Shown: piece after piece, positions 41,501 through 51,002 of the stretch
Layout of the letters: each line of letters starts with the position of its first letter
Position numbering within the stretch: the first letter of the stretch is position 1
Source of the DNA: Chloroflexota bacterium
Lineage (GTDB): Bacteria > Chloroflexota > Chloroflexia > Chloroheliales > Chloroheliaceae
DNA length: 64,000 nt
Direction: 5' to 3'
Assembly (NCBI GenBank): GCA_028287745.1
Contig: JAQBPB010000007.1
Location: 1-64,000 of the forward strand
Notes under the pieces: generated by a model
The model's input: the letters and a program-made list of their open reading frames with translations, nothing else
What the model was told of the DNA's origin: nothing
The model's database searches: none
Program-made: the position numbers and the translations under genes

Positions 41501-43603
41501 TTACCTTTCTGCTACGTTCTCACGCTCCCGGAAGAATAACGGGTCGATTTCCGGGAAAGGATTGTCCAGGCTGTTAAAGTTGCGGGCGGCTTCCAGCACT
41601 TCCGGGGCCAGGCCGTGGCCGTTCGAGCCCATCAAGCCGTCAGCCAGGGTGTTAAACCTTTCGGTATGCTGCTCGAAACGCAATACAGCGTAATCTTTAG
41701 CCTGGCCGGTGGTGATCAGGAAGGGCCAGTCGCTGCTTTCCAGGAGCAAAAGTTCGCGGGCGGCTTGCTGCAGCACGAACTGTTTATCCGGATCCGGGTC
41801 GCTGCCGTATTGCTCGACTAATTTTTCCATGCGGCGCTCGGCGGCGTGAATGGGCTGCCAGATCCAGGCATTTTCGTCGTTCAACCAGACAAAATGAGTA
41901 CCCTGCTGGCCCCAGCTGCTTTCGGGAATCGCCATTACCACTTCTGGCGGGTGCTTTTCAAGCCAGGCGCTGGCTGTAGTTATGTCAACTGTTTCGCTGC
42001 TGGCAAGACCGCGTAAGACTTCTTTGAGCCAGTCTACTCCTTCAAACCACCAGTGGCCGAACAACTCGGTATCATAATTACAGGAAATCAGGCCCGGCTT
42101 CTGGTTGGTGTCGTAATACTCCTGGAGCTGCTGCTCGACCAGCCCGATAAAGTGGTTGGCATGTTCCCTGACCCGGTAAGGCACCCATTCCGGGTGATAG
42201 TAATCCTTCTGGCCCAGGTCCACTTTAGGCCCGGTAATCCGCCAGTACTGCAAGCCGCTGCCGCTATCCTTGCTGTGAAACTCGCGGTAATCTTTATCGC
42301 CGGGGTAGCCGTTTTCGGACGACCAGACCTGCATACCCGTCCGGTTGTTGCGGCCGATCACCGCCACGTCCGGCCTTACCACCCAGTAAGGATTGAAGGT
42401 TGTATTGTTGGTGCGTGGGAACTCCTCCGCCGCCGGAATGACATAGCGCCGGGTGATAAAGCTGTAGGGGCCGATTATATTCTCTCCGGCGGCTTTGCCG
42501 ACGGGGACACCGCCCTCGATAGTATGGGTTTCACTGAAAAACAGCGAAATGCCCTGCTCGGCTAAAAAGTCCTCGATGCCCGGTTTAAGGTACTGATTGC
42601 CCTGGGCGTCCGTAGCATAATAAGCGGGACGGTAGGCGCATTCCGGCAGCCAGATGGCTTTAGGTTTGCGGCCAAAGTTCCGCTCGTAACTCTGCACGCC
42701 GGTGGCAAGCTGGGCGAAAATAGTTGAGTCGCGTTCGACCAGCGGCAAATAGCCGTGAGTCGCGGCGCAGGTAATAATTTCGATCAGACCCTCGTCCTGG
42801 AGAGTGCGAAACGCCCCGATAATATCGCTGTTATAGCGTTCCAGGAAAGAAGTTTTGATATTGGTGTACCAATCGCAGTAATACTGGGCCAGGTTGTAAC
42901 GCTGTTCGGCCGGTACCGGCGAGTTGTCTTCATCCGGCTCGCTGACTTCATCCACCGCCTGATCAATAGCTTCCTCGGCTTTTACCAGGTCAACTTTCTG
43001 GGCCTGGACCGTAAGATGGGACGCGTCCGCTTCAACGGGCTTCCCGGTCTGCCTGGCGACAAGGTCCAGGGCGGCTTCTTGCTTGATTATAGAGGCCGCC
43101 GCCAGGGCTTGCTTCCCGGTCAGAATGGCCGAAAGTGGTTTAATGGCCGGGGCGGTCGGGTGGGTATCCCCGGCAGGAGTCGCTTCCTGGGCTTTGGCCT
43201 GGGCGTCGGCAGTGGTGCGGGCGGCTTCGGCCCTGAACTGCTCCTCGGCTTCGGCGGTAGCTTTTACGGCCGTCTGGCGAGCGTCATCACGCGCCCGGGT
43301 CATTCCTTCGGAAGAGAAGCGTAAAATATCCTTTTTGGCTGCGGCAATACGTTCATCCAGGTATTCCACAAAATTTTGCTTGATAAGAGGATCAACCAGT
43401 TGTTCGGTTAAAATTGGGGTAATACCAATCGTCAGCTTAAAAGGCACCTTCTCTTGACGCAAGTCGTACATGGCGTTAAGCAAAGGCAAGTAGGTTTCCG
43501 CCGCCGCTTCATGAATCCATTCTTCCCCATGCGGCCAGCGCCCGGCCTGCCTGCAATAGGGCAGGTGGCTGTGTAAAACAAAAGTGAATCCGCCAGATTT
43601 CAT
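41501..43603 (-). CDS. Glycoside hydrolase family 57 protein (1,4-alpha-glucan branching enzyme type) with DUF1957-like part
   Basis: The 700-residue protein begins with the GH57 motif FVLHSHLPYCRQAG. It has ATHGYLP near residue 282, the nucleophile region WLPECAYRPAY with Glu321, and NYDTELFGHWWFEG near 515 with the acid/base Asp. These are the marks of the branching-enzyme group, which forms alpha-1,6 links in glycogen. An Ala/Glu/Lys-rich insert of about 130 residues (about 100-233) interrupts the barrel and is not part of the family core. Ribosome binding site GAGGGA precedes the ATG. DUF92 lies downstream. Confidence 0.92.
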   Translation of the reverse strand: MKSGGFTFVLHSHLPYCRQAGRWPHGEEWIHEAAAETYLPLLNAMYDLRQEKVPFKLTIGITPILTEQLVDPLIKQNFVEYLDERIAAAKKDILRFSSEGMTRARDDARQTAVKATAEAEEQFRAEAARTTADAQAKAQEATPAGDTHPTAPAIKPLSAILTGKQALAAASIIKQEAALDLVARQTGKPVEADASHLTVQAQKVDLVKAEEAIDQAVDEVSEPDEDNSPVPAEQRYNLAQYYCDWYTNIKTSFLERYNSDIIGAFRTLQDEGLIEIITCAATHGYLPLVERDSTIFAQLATGVQSYERNFGRKPKAIWLPECAYRPAYYATDAQGNQYLKPGIEDFLAEQGISLFFSETHTIEGGVPVGKAAGENIIGPYSFITRRYVIPAAEEFPRTNNTTFNPYWVVRPDVAVIGRNNRTGMQVWSSENGYPGDKDYREFHSKDSGSGLQYWRITGPKVDLGQKDYYHPEWVPYRVREHANHFIGLVEQQLQEYYDTNQKPGLISCNYDTELFGHWWFEGVDWLKEVLRGLASSETVDITTASAWLEKHPPEVVMAIPESSWGQQGTHFVWLNDENAWIWQPIHAAERRMEKLVEQYGSDPDPDKQFVLQQAARELLLLESSDWPFLITTGQAKDYAVLRFEQHTERFNTLADGLMGSNGHGLAPEVLEAARNFNSLDNPFPEIDPLFFRERENVAER

Positions 43604-43901
43604 GTTTCCCTCAATCTCTACTCAATTGCATTCAAAGTTAAAGATGTACCCCGGATTAGCCGTCTATCCATCCGGCTAAGCCTGGTAACGCGCAAGGGTC
43701 GTGCCAACCCCGGATAAGCGTAGTAAGTGAGGGTTTCCATACAGATTGGCCCGGCTGGCCTGATTTAATAATAACCGGGTTCCCCGGACCTTCTCAAGAA
43801 GGAATTAAGTCAATTTTACTCCAAACCGGGATTGAAATAAAAACCGGGTTACGATTTATCCTGCAAGTGAAGTTCGAAACGTCCCGGTGGGCGCCTGCTG
43901 C
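43604..43901. other. Intergenic region upstream of the GH57 gene
   Basis: About 300 bases between two minus-strand genes. A 7-bp inverted repeat TTAGCCG/CGGCTAA lies near 43658-43681. No convincing terminator for an upstream gene or promoter for GH57 was identified, and no ORF. Confidence 0.4.
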
Positions 43902-44780
43902 CTAGGATTGGACCGTTGGCACTACCGCAGTGGCAAACCCGCGCTCGTTCAACTGACCGGCGATGGCCCAGGCGTCAGCTTCATCGTGCAGCAGGGTGTA
44001 GATAGTCGGCCCGCTGCCCGAAACCCGCACATAATCGGCCCCGGCTTCGACCATAGCCTGCCGGAAATAGTCCATGCGAGGAAAGCGCTCGTAAACCACC
44101 CGCTCAAAGCTGTTGAAAAAGAGCGATTGAGAGGGGCGCTCTTGCCGGGAGATAGCCCGCACCAGGGCGCGGGTGACGCCGCCGCTGCTAAAGTCATTGC
44201 GGTCGAGCATCCGGTATAGCTCACGGGTTTTGTTTTCAGGCAGGTCAACCTGGGGAAAGAGCAGGACCAGCCAGGAAGGGGTCAGGTCCGGCAAAGGTTC
44301 CAGCCGTTCGCCCCGGCCCTCGGCCAGGGCCGTACCGCCACGGATAAAGAAAGGCACGTCCGAACCCAATTGGCCGGCCAGTTCGACCAGGTGCGCTTCA
44401 CTTAATTCCAGCTTCCAGAGCCGGTTCAGGGCGACCAGGGTTGCCGCCGCGTCGCTGCTGCCGCCGCCCAGTCCGGCCTTGACCGGGATGACCTTTTCCA
44501 GGTAAATATCGGCCCCGCGCTGCTGGCCTTCGCCGCAAAGTTCCAGCATCAAAAGAGCGGCCCGCCAGACCAGGTTTTCTTCAACGACCAGTTCCGGCTG
44601 ATTGCAATCGAACTGTAAATCGTCGGCCAGGCTCACGAAAAGTTTATCGGAAAGTCCTATAGTCTGCATTACGGACATAACTTCGTGAAAACCGTCCGGA
44701 CGCTTATTCAAGACTTCCAGACTGAGGTTAATTTTAGCGTGGGCGTGGTAAATCTCTTGCTCGGATGGGTTCTCTGCCAT
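43902..44780 (-). CDS. ispE: 4-diphosphocytidyl-2-C-methyl-D-erythritol kinase
   Basis: The 292-residue protein is a GHMP kinase of the MEP isoprenoid pathway. It has AHAKINLSLEVLNKRPDGFHE near residue 13, the ATP loop IPVKAGLGGGSSDAAATL near 96, GSDVPFFIRGGTALAEGRGE near 137 and the C-terminal VSGSGPTIYTLL near 255. IspE phosphorylates CDP-methylerythritol at the 2-hydroxyl with ATP. AAAGGAG lies 12 bases upstream. The gene diverges from the UDP-sugar dehydrogenase gene. Confidence 0.97.
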   Translation of the reverse strand: MAENPSEQEIYHAHAKINLSLEVLNKRPDGFHEVMSVMQTIGLSDKLFVSLADDLQFDCNQPELVVEENLVWRAALLMLELCGEGQQRGADIYLEKVIPVKAGLGGGSSDAAATLVALNRLWKLELSEAHLVELAGQLGSDVPFFIRGGTALAEGRGERLEPLPDLTPSWLVLLFPQVDLPENKTRELYRMLDRNDFSSGGVTRALVRAISRQERPSQSLFFNSFERVVYERFPRMDYFRQAMVEAGADYVRVSGSGPTIYTLLHDEADAWAIAGQLNERGFATAVVPTVQS

Positions 44781-44905
44781 GCCTGGGCCAGCTCCTTTAA
44801 ATCATTCCAGCTTTTGCGGTTTCTGGCAAAAGTATACCACAACCTTTTATGGTCCTGGTTCATTTAACCCTGTAAAGGTGCTTTATCTTAACCTGACAGC
44901 TAATA

Positions 44906-44914
44906 TGGTATAAT
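44906..44914 (+). promoter_or_regulatory. Extended -10 promoter of the UDP-sugar dehydrogenase gene
   Basis: TGGTATAAT lies 86 bases before the ATG at 45000. No canonical -35 at proper spacing. Confidence 0.55.
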
Positions 44915-44999
44915 TTGCTAGTTTTAGGCGAGCTTCGTACTCTCCAGTAAGTTAGGAGCGATTTTTTCGGACCCACCAAGTGAGGAATGAGAATAAATA

Positions 45000-46307
45000 A
45001 TGTTAATTGACAAAATAAAATCGAAGCACGCCAAAATCGGTATAATCGGGTTAGGCTATGTTGGTTTGCCTATCGCGGTGGCTTTCGCGGACAAAGGTTT
45101 CCGCGTAACCGGTTTTGACATTGTAAAAGAAAAAGTCGCTCAATTAAAGCGTGGTGAAAGCTATATCGGCGATGTAGGCGGAGAACGCTTGCTGCCGCTT
45201 AGCGCGGCTGGCCGTTTCCAGCCGACCACCGATTTTAGCGCCCTGGTGGCCCAGGATATAATCATTATCGCGGTCCCCACACCGCTTAACCAGACCCGCG
45301 ACCCTGACCTGACCGCGGTACGGGCAGCGACCGGACAGGTCGCGAAGTACCTGCAAAAGGGCCAGCTTATTATCCTGGAAAGTACCACTTACCCCGGCAC
45401 GACCGAAGAAATATTGCAGCCTATCCTGGAAGCAGGCGGCCTGAAACTGGGCGAGGATTTCCACCTGGCCTTCTCACCCGAACGGATTGACCCCGGCAGT
45501 AACAACAGCAAAGGCTGGAACTTTGGAAATACGCCAAAAGTGGTCGGCGGAGTTACCCCGAAATGTCTTGAACCGGCGGTCGCGCTCTATTCCCAGGTAG
45601 TGGAAAAGGTCGTTCCGGTCTCCTCGGCCCGGGTCGCCGAAATGTCCAAGCTGTTTGAAAATGTCTTCAGGGTGGTAAACGTAGCCCTGGTTAACGAAAT
45701 GAGCCTGCTGTGCAACCGCATGGGCCTGAACGTCTGGGAAGTGCTGGAAGCCGCCGGGACCAAACCATACGGCTTTATGAAGTTTACGCCCGGACCGGGC
45801 GTAGGCGGCCACTGTATCCCGGTGGACCCTTTTTACCTGACCTGGAAGGCGCGCGAGTACGAGTTTAACACCCGCTTTATTGAACTGGCCGGGGAAATAA
45901 ACTTGCAAATGCCCCGCTATGTCCGGGAACTGACAATCCAGGCCCTGAACCGCCACCGCAAGAGCCTGAACGGCTCTAAAGTTTTGCTATTGGGTGTGGC
46001 TTATAAAAAAGATGTGGCCGACCTGCGCGAGTCACCGGCGATCAAGATTATTGAGCTCCTGGAACAGGATGGGGCCGAAATCAGCTACTGCGACCCGCAT
46101 TTGCCGGGACTGCAGGAAGGCAAGCATAATTTAAAGGCGGTTGAGCTGACCCCGGAAGCCCTGTCCGGTAGCGATTGCGTGATTATAGTTACCGACCACA
46201 GCGCCTTTGACTATGAGTTGATTGTAAAGTATGCGCCGTTAATCGTTGATACGCGCAACGCCCTGGCCGCTGTTCGCGAAGGCCGCGAAAAAATAATTTT
46301 ATTGTAG
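45000..46307 (+). CDS. Nucleotide-sugar dehydrogenase (UDP-ManNAc/GlcNAc 6-dehydrogenase type)
   Basis: The 435-residue protein has the NAD-binding motif IGIIGLGYVGLPIAVAFADKG at residue 13, PTPLNQTRDPDL near 92, ESTTYPGTTEE near 125, FSPERIDPG near 160 and the catalytic Cys272 in GVGGHCIPVDPFYL. It oxidises a UDP-hexosamine at C6 to the uronate using two NAD+. The PERxxPG and HCIPVDP motifs fit the WecC/Vi-antigen (TviB) type rather than UDP-glucose dehydrogenase. The product could feed the GT26 enzyme at 33792-34613. The GT39-like gene follows after 19 bases. Confidence 0.92.
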   Translation: MLIDKIKSKHAKIGIIGLGYVGLPIAVAFADKGFRVTGFDIVKEKVAQLKRGESYIGDVGGERLLPLSAAGRFQPTTDFSALVAQDIIIIAVPTPLNQTRDPDLTAVRAATGQVAKYLQKGQLIILESTTYPGTTEEILQPILEAGGLKLGEDFHLAFSPERIDPGSNNSKGWNFGNTPKVVGGVTPKCLEPAVALYSQVVEKVVPVSSARVAEMSKLFENVFRVVNVALVNEMSLLCNRMGLNVWEVLEAAGTKPYGFMKFTPGPGVGGHCIPVDPFYLTWKAREYEFNTRFIELAGEINLQMPRYVRELTIQALNRHRKSLNGSKVLLLGVAYKKDVADLRESPAIKIIELLEQDGAEISYCDPHLPGLQEGKHNLKAVELTPEALSGSDCVIIVTDHSAFDYELIVKYAPLIVDTRNALAAVREGREKIILL

Positions 46308-46326
46308 AGTTGGAGTTCTGAATTTT

Positions 46327-48624
46327 TTGAGGGTGAAAGAAAAGACTGTTACCGCACTGCAAGTTAATGGAATTACCGCGCCCGGCCTGAATGGCCGGCT
46401 GCGTGGCGGTTTTCAAAAGCTGGATTGGGCCTTATTAGGCATACTTGGCCTGGCCTTCCTGGTCCGCCTGTACGCCTGGTGGCAGGCTCCGCGCCAGGGT
46501 TTTGTTATTGATGAAGCCGAATATTACCAGATCGCCAGCCTGCTGGCCGATGGCCGGGGTTGGGGTTTCTACGACACGGCGACCTGGGTCCGCCCGCCTC
46601 TCTACGTAATGCTGCTGGGCGGGATTTTCCGCTTCTTCGGCCCCAACCTGGAAATTGTCCGGCTGGTGCAGGTTTGCCTGAGCGTAGCGACGGTCTACCT
46701 TCTCTACCGCCTCGCCTGGCGGACTTTCGGGCGCAAGACCGGCCTGGTGACGGCCCTGCTGGCGGCGGTAGCCTGGCCCTTCGCGGTCCTGTCATATCTT
46801 TTGCTTTCAGAAACGCTGTTTATCTTTCTTTTTCTGGTGGCCCTGAATTTCCTGGTGGAATACCTGGGATTCTTGCCCGGTTCGCTGCCGGAGAAACCCG
46901 CCAAACAAAACCGCCTGCTGCGCTTTTTGCCGCCGCCGAACCTCTGGCTGGTCGCCGGGGGCTTCATCCTGGGGCTTTCCGCCCTGACCAGGGGCCAGGT
47001 GTTGAGTTTTGTACCGTTTATCGTCATGTGGATTTTACTCTCAAGAGGCTGGCGCAACTGGCGTAACTGGTTACCGGCCAGCGCGGTGCTGGTCGCGGTA
47101 TTTGTCATAACCATTTCGCCCTGGGCCCTACGCAACTACCAGACCTACGGCCGCCCTTTTATCGACACTACCGGGGGCTATAACTTCTACCTGGGAGCCT
47201 TACACGGCCGGAACGGGGCGCTGGTCTCGCAGACCCTGGAAGCAGTTAAAAACCACGCCGAACGGGAGAACCTGGGCTACCAGAAGGGCCTGGAAGTCCT
47301 TTTCAAGAACCCGGCCAACTTCGTCAGTAAAGGCATTAAAGAAACTACGGACTTCTGGAGCCTTAATTTTGGAGCGGACGAGCGGCTGGAAGGGGGTTAC
47401 ACCAGGGGTTTTATTTCCCCGTCCTGGCTTATTCCCGACCAGTTACTGGGCGATACGCTCTATATAACAGTGGTGGCCCTGGCCCTGTTGGGCCTGGTGA
47501 CGGCACCGCGTTCGGCCAATGGCTTTAAGAGCTTTGTAGTAATCTGGCTGCTATATAATATGGCGCTATCTTTTGCCTTTTTCGCCGTAACCCGCCTGCG
47601 CCTGCCAGTCTATTATTTACTCTTTCCGTTTGCGGCTTATACCCTGACGCACCCGCGTGAGATTTTGGCGTGGCTCAGGCAGCCCTTCAAACTGCCCGGC
47701 CGCCCGCTCAAAGTTAAGGGCCTGGGCTGGCTGGCCGGTTTGGCCCTGCCGGTGATCTTCCTGTTTATCGTACTGCCGGGCTATTTACCGGCGGATGGTT
47801 TTATAATTAAAGATGGCGGCTCCCTGGCCCAGACTAAAATCGGCCTGGATGCCTGGGTAGTCCAGCAAAATACCGCCAGGGGCGACGAATTGCGCAAGCA
47901 AGGCCACTATGACGAAGCAATTAAAGCTTATTCGCAGGGCCTGGACTATGCCCCGGCCACCCAGATTGGCCTGGGCCTGACCGAAGTAATGCAGGGCAAG
48001 TATGATGATGCGATTGGCCGGATTGGCCGCGCCAGCCAGGATATAGCACAATCTCACCTGGCCCTCGGCTGGATTTACCTGCGCCAGGGCAATGAAGATT
48101 ATGCGCATAGCGAGTTCCGCAGCCGCCAGATTGCCCTGGATGTCAACTCCGCCACCTGGGCCTGGGATAACCTGCCCGCCACTCCGCTGCCGGACAATTT
48201 ACTGACGCTCGGCGAATTCGACTGGGGCTACGTCAAAGGCTTTCATATCTATGAGAAAGAAGACAGCAAAGCCGGTTCTCCCTATTTCCGCTGGACCAAC
48301 TGGCGCGGGGAAGACGGCCGCCAACCGGCCAGTTTGCGGTTCCCGCTTGCGCCCGGCACCCGCCCGGCCTCAGTTTCGGTTAGACTGAACGGCTACCGCC
48401 CTGACAGCCTGACGCCACCCAGTGTTGAAGTATTTGCCAATGGTCGCTCCCTGGGCAAAGTGCAGACCACGCGCACCTGGCAAACCTTCACGCTGGCGCT
48501 CCCTGCCGACCTGAACCCGGGCCGGGAAATAAAAATCGACTTGCTACCGTCGAATACCTTCGTACCGGGGGCGTTTTCCCGGCGTGAACTGGGCGTGATG
48601 GTCCAGTGGGCCAAACTAAGCTAA
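46327..48624 (+). CDS. GT39/ArnT-like membrane glycosyltransferase with TPR domain
   Basis: The 765-residue protein has about eleven membrane helices to residue about 490. The first loop contains the catalytic acidic pair in GFVIDEAEYYQIA near residue 59, followed by WVRPPLYVMLLGG as in ArnT/PMT transferases that use polyprenyl-phosphate sugars on the outer face. Residues about 515-600 hold two to three TPR-like repeats (GHYDEAIKAYSQGLDYAP, GKYDDAIGRI, LALGWIYLRQGNEDYA), and the end is an outer beta domain. A TTG at 46327 is the probable start, with GGAG 12 bases upstream. It follows the UDP-sugar dehydrogenase gene by 19 bases. Confidence 0.88.
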   Translation: MRVKEKTVTALQVNGITAPGLNGRLRGGFQKLDWALLGILGLAFLVRLYAWWQAPRQGFVIDEAEYYQIASLLADGRGWGFYDTATWVRPPLYVMLLGGIFRFFGPNLEIVRLVQVCLSVATVYLLYRLAWRTFGRKTGLVTALLAAVAWPFAVLSYLLLSETLFIFLFLVALNFLVEYLGFLPGSLPEKPAKQNRLLRFLPPPNLWLVAGGFILGLSALTRGQVLSFVPFIVMWILLSRGWRNWRNWLPASAVLVAVFVITISPWALRNYQTYGRPFIDTTGGYNFYLGALHGRNGALVSQTLEAVKNHAERENLGYQKGLEVLFKNPANFVSKGIKETTDFWSLNFGADERLEGGYTRGFISPSWLIPDQLLGDTLYITVVALALLGLVTAPRSANGFKSFVVIWLLYNMALSFAFFAVTRLRLPVYYLLFPFAAYTLTHPREILAWLRQPFKLPGRPLKVKGLGWLAGLALPVIFLFIVLPGYLPADGFIIKDGGSLAQTKIGLDAWVVQQNTARGDELRKQGHYDEAIKAYSQGLDYAPATQIGLGLTEVMQGKYDDAIGRIGRASQDIAQSHLALGWIYLRQGNEDYAHSEFRSRQIALDVNSATWAWDNLPATPLPDNLLTLGEFDWGYVKGFHIYEKEDSKAGSPYFRWTNWRGEDGRQPASLRFPLAPGTRPASVSVRLNGYRPDSLTPPSVEVFANGRSLGKVQTTRTWQTFTLALPADLNPGREIKIDLLPSNTFVPGAFSRRELGVMVQWAKLS

Positions 48625-48692
48625 GAATTTCCTTTCTTGTTCTAACGCAGAACGTTTATCGTTTCTAAAGATTGATTAGAAAAGGAGCAAAG

Positions 48693-50126
48693 ATGTCAGC
48701 AAAGACCCAAACCGGCAAATGGGCTCTCTCGCCCGACCGGTGTTTTGATGCTAACCCGGTCCAGCGAAAGCTGGCCCACCGGATTTATGCGACCGTCCAG
48801 GACCTGCCGATTGTCAGCCCTCACGGTCATGTTTCACCCGCTTTGCTATCCGACCCGAACGCTCGCTTTGGCTCCCCGGCCGACCTTTTCATAATCCCGG
48901 ACCATTATGTCTACCGCCTACTTTACAGCCGGGGCATCAACCTGGCTGACCTGGGAGTGCCGACCCGCAAAGGCCCGGTAGAAGGCGCTGACCACCGCAA
49001 AATCTGGCAGGTCTTTGCTGAAAATTTCTATTTGTTCCGGGGCACTCCCACCGGCCTATGGCTGGCCGATGAGTTAACTTCCGTCTTTGGCGTAGACGAG
49101 AAGTTGAACGGCGCTAACGCCCAGGCCATTTACGACCACCTGGAGAGGCAGCTAGCTCAGCCCGAATTTTCACCGCGTGCCCTTTTCAAACGCTTTAATA
49201 TTGAAGTCCTCTGCACCACTGACGCCGCCAGCGATACCCTGGCCGAGCATAAATCTTTACGCGCCGAAGGCATCACCAATGTCCGCCCGACCTTCCGCCC
49301 GGATGCCGTAATAAACCTGGAAGCTGAAAACTGGTCCAAAAATATTGAAAAGCTGGCCGAAGTCAGCGGTTATGAAATAGATAGTTACGCTACGTTTATC
49401 CGGGCCCTGCAAGAGCGGCGGGCCTTCTTCAAAATGATGGGCGCGACTTCGACCGACCAGGCCGCCCTGGACCCCTATACCGAACGATTACCGGAAGACA
49501 AAGCCGAAAAGATATTCATCCGGGCGCTGCGCGGCAAGCTTAAAGAAGACGATGCAGCGCGTTTTATGGCCCATATGATTATAGAGATGGCCCGCATGAG
49601 TACCGAAGATGGGCTGGTAATGCAGCTTCACGCCGGGAGTTTCCGCAACCACAATGCCGGGCTTTTCGCGGAATACGGGACCGATAAAGGGGCCGACATC
49701 CCGGTCCAGGTCGAATGGACCCATAACTTATATAACCTGTTGAACGAGTTCGGCAACGACCCCCGCCTGACCCTGATCCTGTTTGGCCTGGATGAAAGTA
49801 CCTACAGCCGGGAACTGGCCCCGCTGGCCGGGCATTACCCGGCCGTTTTGCTTGGCCCGCCCTGGTGGTTTCACGACAGCGTAAACGGGATGGTGCGTTA
49901 CCTGGACCAGGTGACAGAAACCGCCAGCCTGTATAACACTTCCGGCTTTAATGACGACACGCGGGCCTTTGTTTCGATCCCGGCCCGGCATGATGTCTGG
50001 CGGCGCGTGACCAGCAACTGGCTGGCCGGTCTGGTTAATAAGGGCCTTATCGACCTGGCCGACGCCCTGGAAATGGCCCAGGATACCAGCTATCGCCTGG
50101 CTAAACGGGCTTATCGCCTGGAATAA
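48693..50126 (+). CDS. uxaC: Glucuronate isomerase
   Basis: With AAAGGAG six bases before the ATG at 48693, the product has 477 residues, as usual for UxaC. Characteristic motifs are LPIVSPHGHVSPALL near residue 38, HYVYRLLYSRGI near 70, CTTDAASDTLAEH near 177, MQLHAGSFRNHN near 310 and PARHDVWRRV near 430. It interconverts D-glucuronate and D-fructuronate (also galacturonate and tagaturonate). The short-chain dehydrogenase gene begins 13 bases after its stop, so the two are probably co-transcribed. Confidence 0.95.
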   Translation: MSAKTQTGKWALSPDRCFDANPVQRKLAHRIYATVQDLPIVSPHGHVSPALLSDPNARFGSPADLFIIPDHYVYRLLYSRGINLADLGVPTRKGPVEGADHRKIWQVFAENFYLFRGTPTGLWLADELTSVFGVDEKLNGANAQAIYDHLERQLAQPEFSPRALFKRFNIEVLCTTDAASDTLAEHKSLRAEGITNVRPTFRPDAVINLEAENWSKNIEKLAEVSGYEIDSYATFIRALQERRAFFKMMGATSTDQAALDPYTERLPEDKAEKIFIRALRGKLKEDDAARFMAHMIIEMARMSTEDGLVMQLHAGSFRNHNAGLFAEYGTDKGADIPVQVEWTHNLYNLLNEFGNDPRLTLILFGLDESTYSRELAPLAGHYPAVLLGPPWWFHDSVNGMVRYLDQVTETASLYNTSGFNDDTRAFVSIPARHDVWRRVTSNWLAGLVNKGLIDLADALEMAQDTSYRLAKRAYRLE

Positions 50127-50139
50127 AAGGAGAAAATCA

Positions 50140-50937
50140 ATGACTAACCAAACCAATTCCGGCGGGCTTTTACAGGGTAAAAGCGGGTTAATTATTGGCG
50201 GCACCTCGGGCATGGGCCTGGCGACCGCGCAACAGATAGTCAACTGGGGCGGTCGGGTCATTCCGGCCTCGTCCAACCCGGAGAAAGTTAGCGCGGCTCT
50301 GCAAGGGCTGGGCCAGGCCGAAACCTTCCCGGCCCTGACCGTGGATGCCAAAGACCGCCAGTCGGTGGTAAATTGTGTCAACCAGGCAGCCCAGGCCCTC
50401 GGCCGGTTGGATTTCCTGTGCTACTACGCCGGGATGCTGCGCTCCGGCCCGGTAGACCAGCTGGACGAAGCTTTGCTGGATGAGGCATTCGCTCTCAACG
50501 CCAAGGGCGCTTTGTGGGCCGCGCAGGCGGCTTTCCCCTATATGAAAGAACAGGGCGGCGGAGCGATTGTCATTATCGGTTCAATGTCCTCGCACTTCGG
50601 TTGGGGCGGCGTCCCATCCTACAGCATTACCAAACACGCCACCCTGGGCGTGGCGATCAACCTGGCAAACGAATGGGGCCAATACGGCATCCGGGTGGTG
50701 CCGGTATCGCCGGGCGTGATTGTTACGGACTTAAACCGGGAAATTTTGAAAAAGAATAAGCCCAGGACTGATAGCTTCCTGAACCGCACACCGCTGGACC
50801 GCCTGGGGGAAACCCACGAAGTTGGTTCTGTAGTGGCTTTCCTTTGCTCCGACGCCGCCAGCTATATGAGCGGCTCGCCGGTATTTGTGGATGGCGGGAT
50901 GTCGGTCCGTGGTGCTAATCCTTTGAAGTTTGATTAA
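50140..50937 (+). CDS. Short-chain dehydrogenase/reductase, possibly a fructuronate (mannonate) oxidoreductase
   Basis: The 265-residue SDR has the cofactor motif IIGGTSGMGLATA near residue 18, AYxN-equivalent CYYAGML near 95, catalytic Tyr-x-x-x-Lys in SYSITKHATLG near 160 and SPGVIVTDL near 190. It reduces or oxidises a hydroxyl with NAD(P)H. As it directly follows uxaC, it may reduce fructuronate to mannonate in place of UxuB; this is inference from position. AAGGAG lies upstream of the ATG. Confidence 0.9.
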   Translation: MTNQTNSGGLLQGKSGLIIGGTSGMGLATAQQIVNWGGRVIPASSNPEKVSAALQGLGQAETFPALTVDAKDRQSVVNCVNQAAQALGRLDFLCYYAGMLRSGPVDQLDEALLDEAFALNAKGALWAAQAAFPYMKEQGGGAIVIIGSMSSHFGWGGVPSYSITKHATLGVAINLANEWGQYGIRVVPVSPGVIVTDLNREILKKNKPRTDSFLNRTPLDRLGETHEVGSVVAFLCSDAASYMSGSPVFVDGGMSVRGANPLKFD

Positions 50938-51002
50938 TACTCAACCTTTTCGGCAAAAGCAGGTCGGGAAAAGCCGGATAATCCAAATATAATCAGGTAA
51001 AA

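Noticed and set aside
42053-42565. Plus-strand ORF of 170 residues antisense to GH57
   Set aside because: Antisense shadow; the residues have no recognisable pattern.
49728-50381. Minus-strand ORF of 217 residues antisense to uxaC and the SDR
   Set aside because: Spans the junction of two clear genes on the other strand; shadow.
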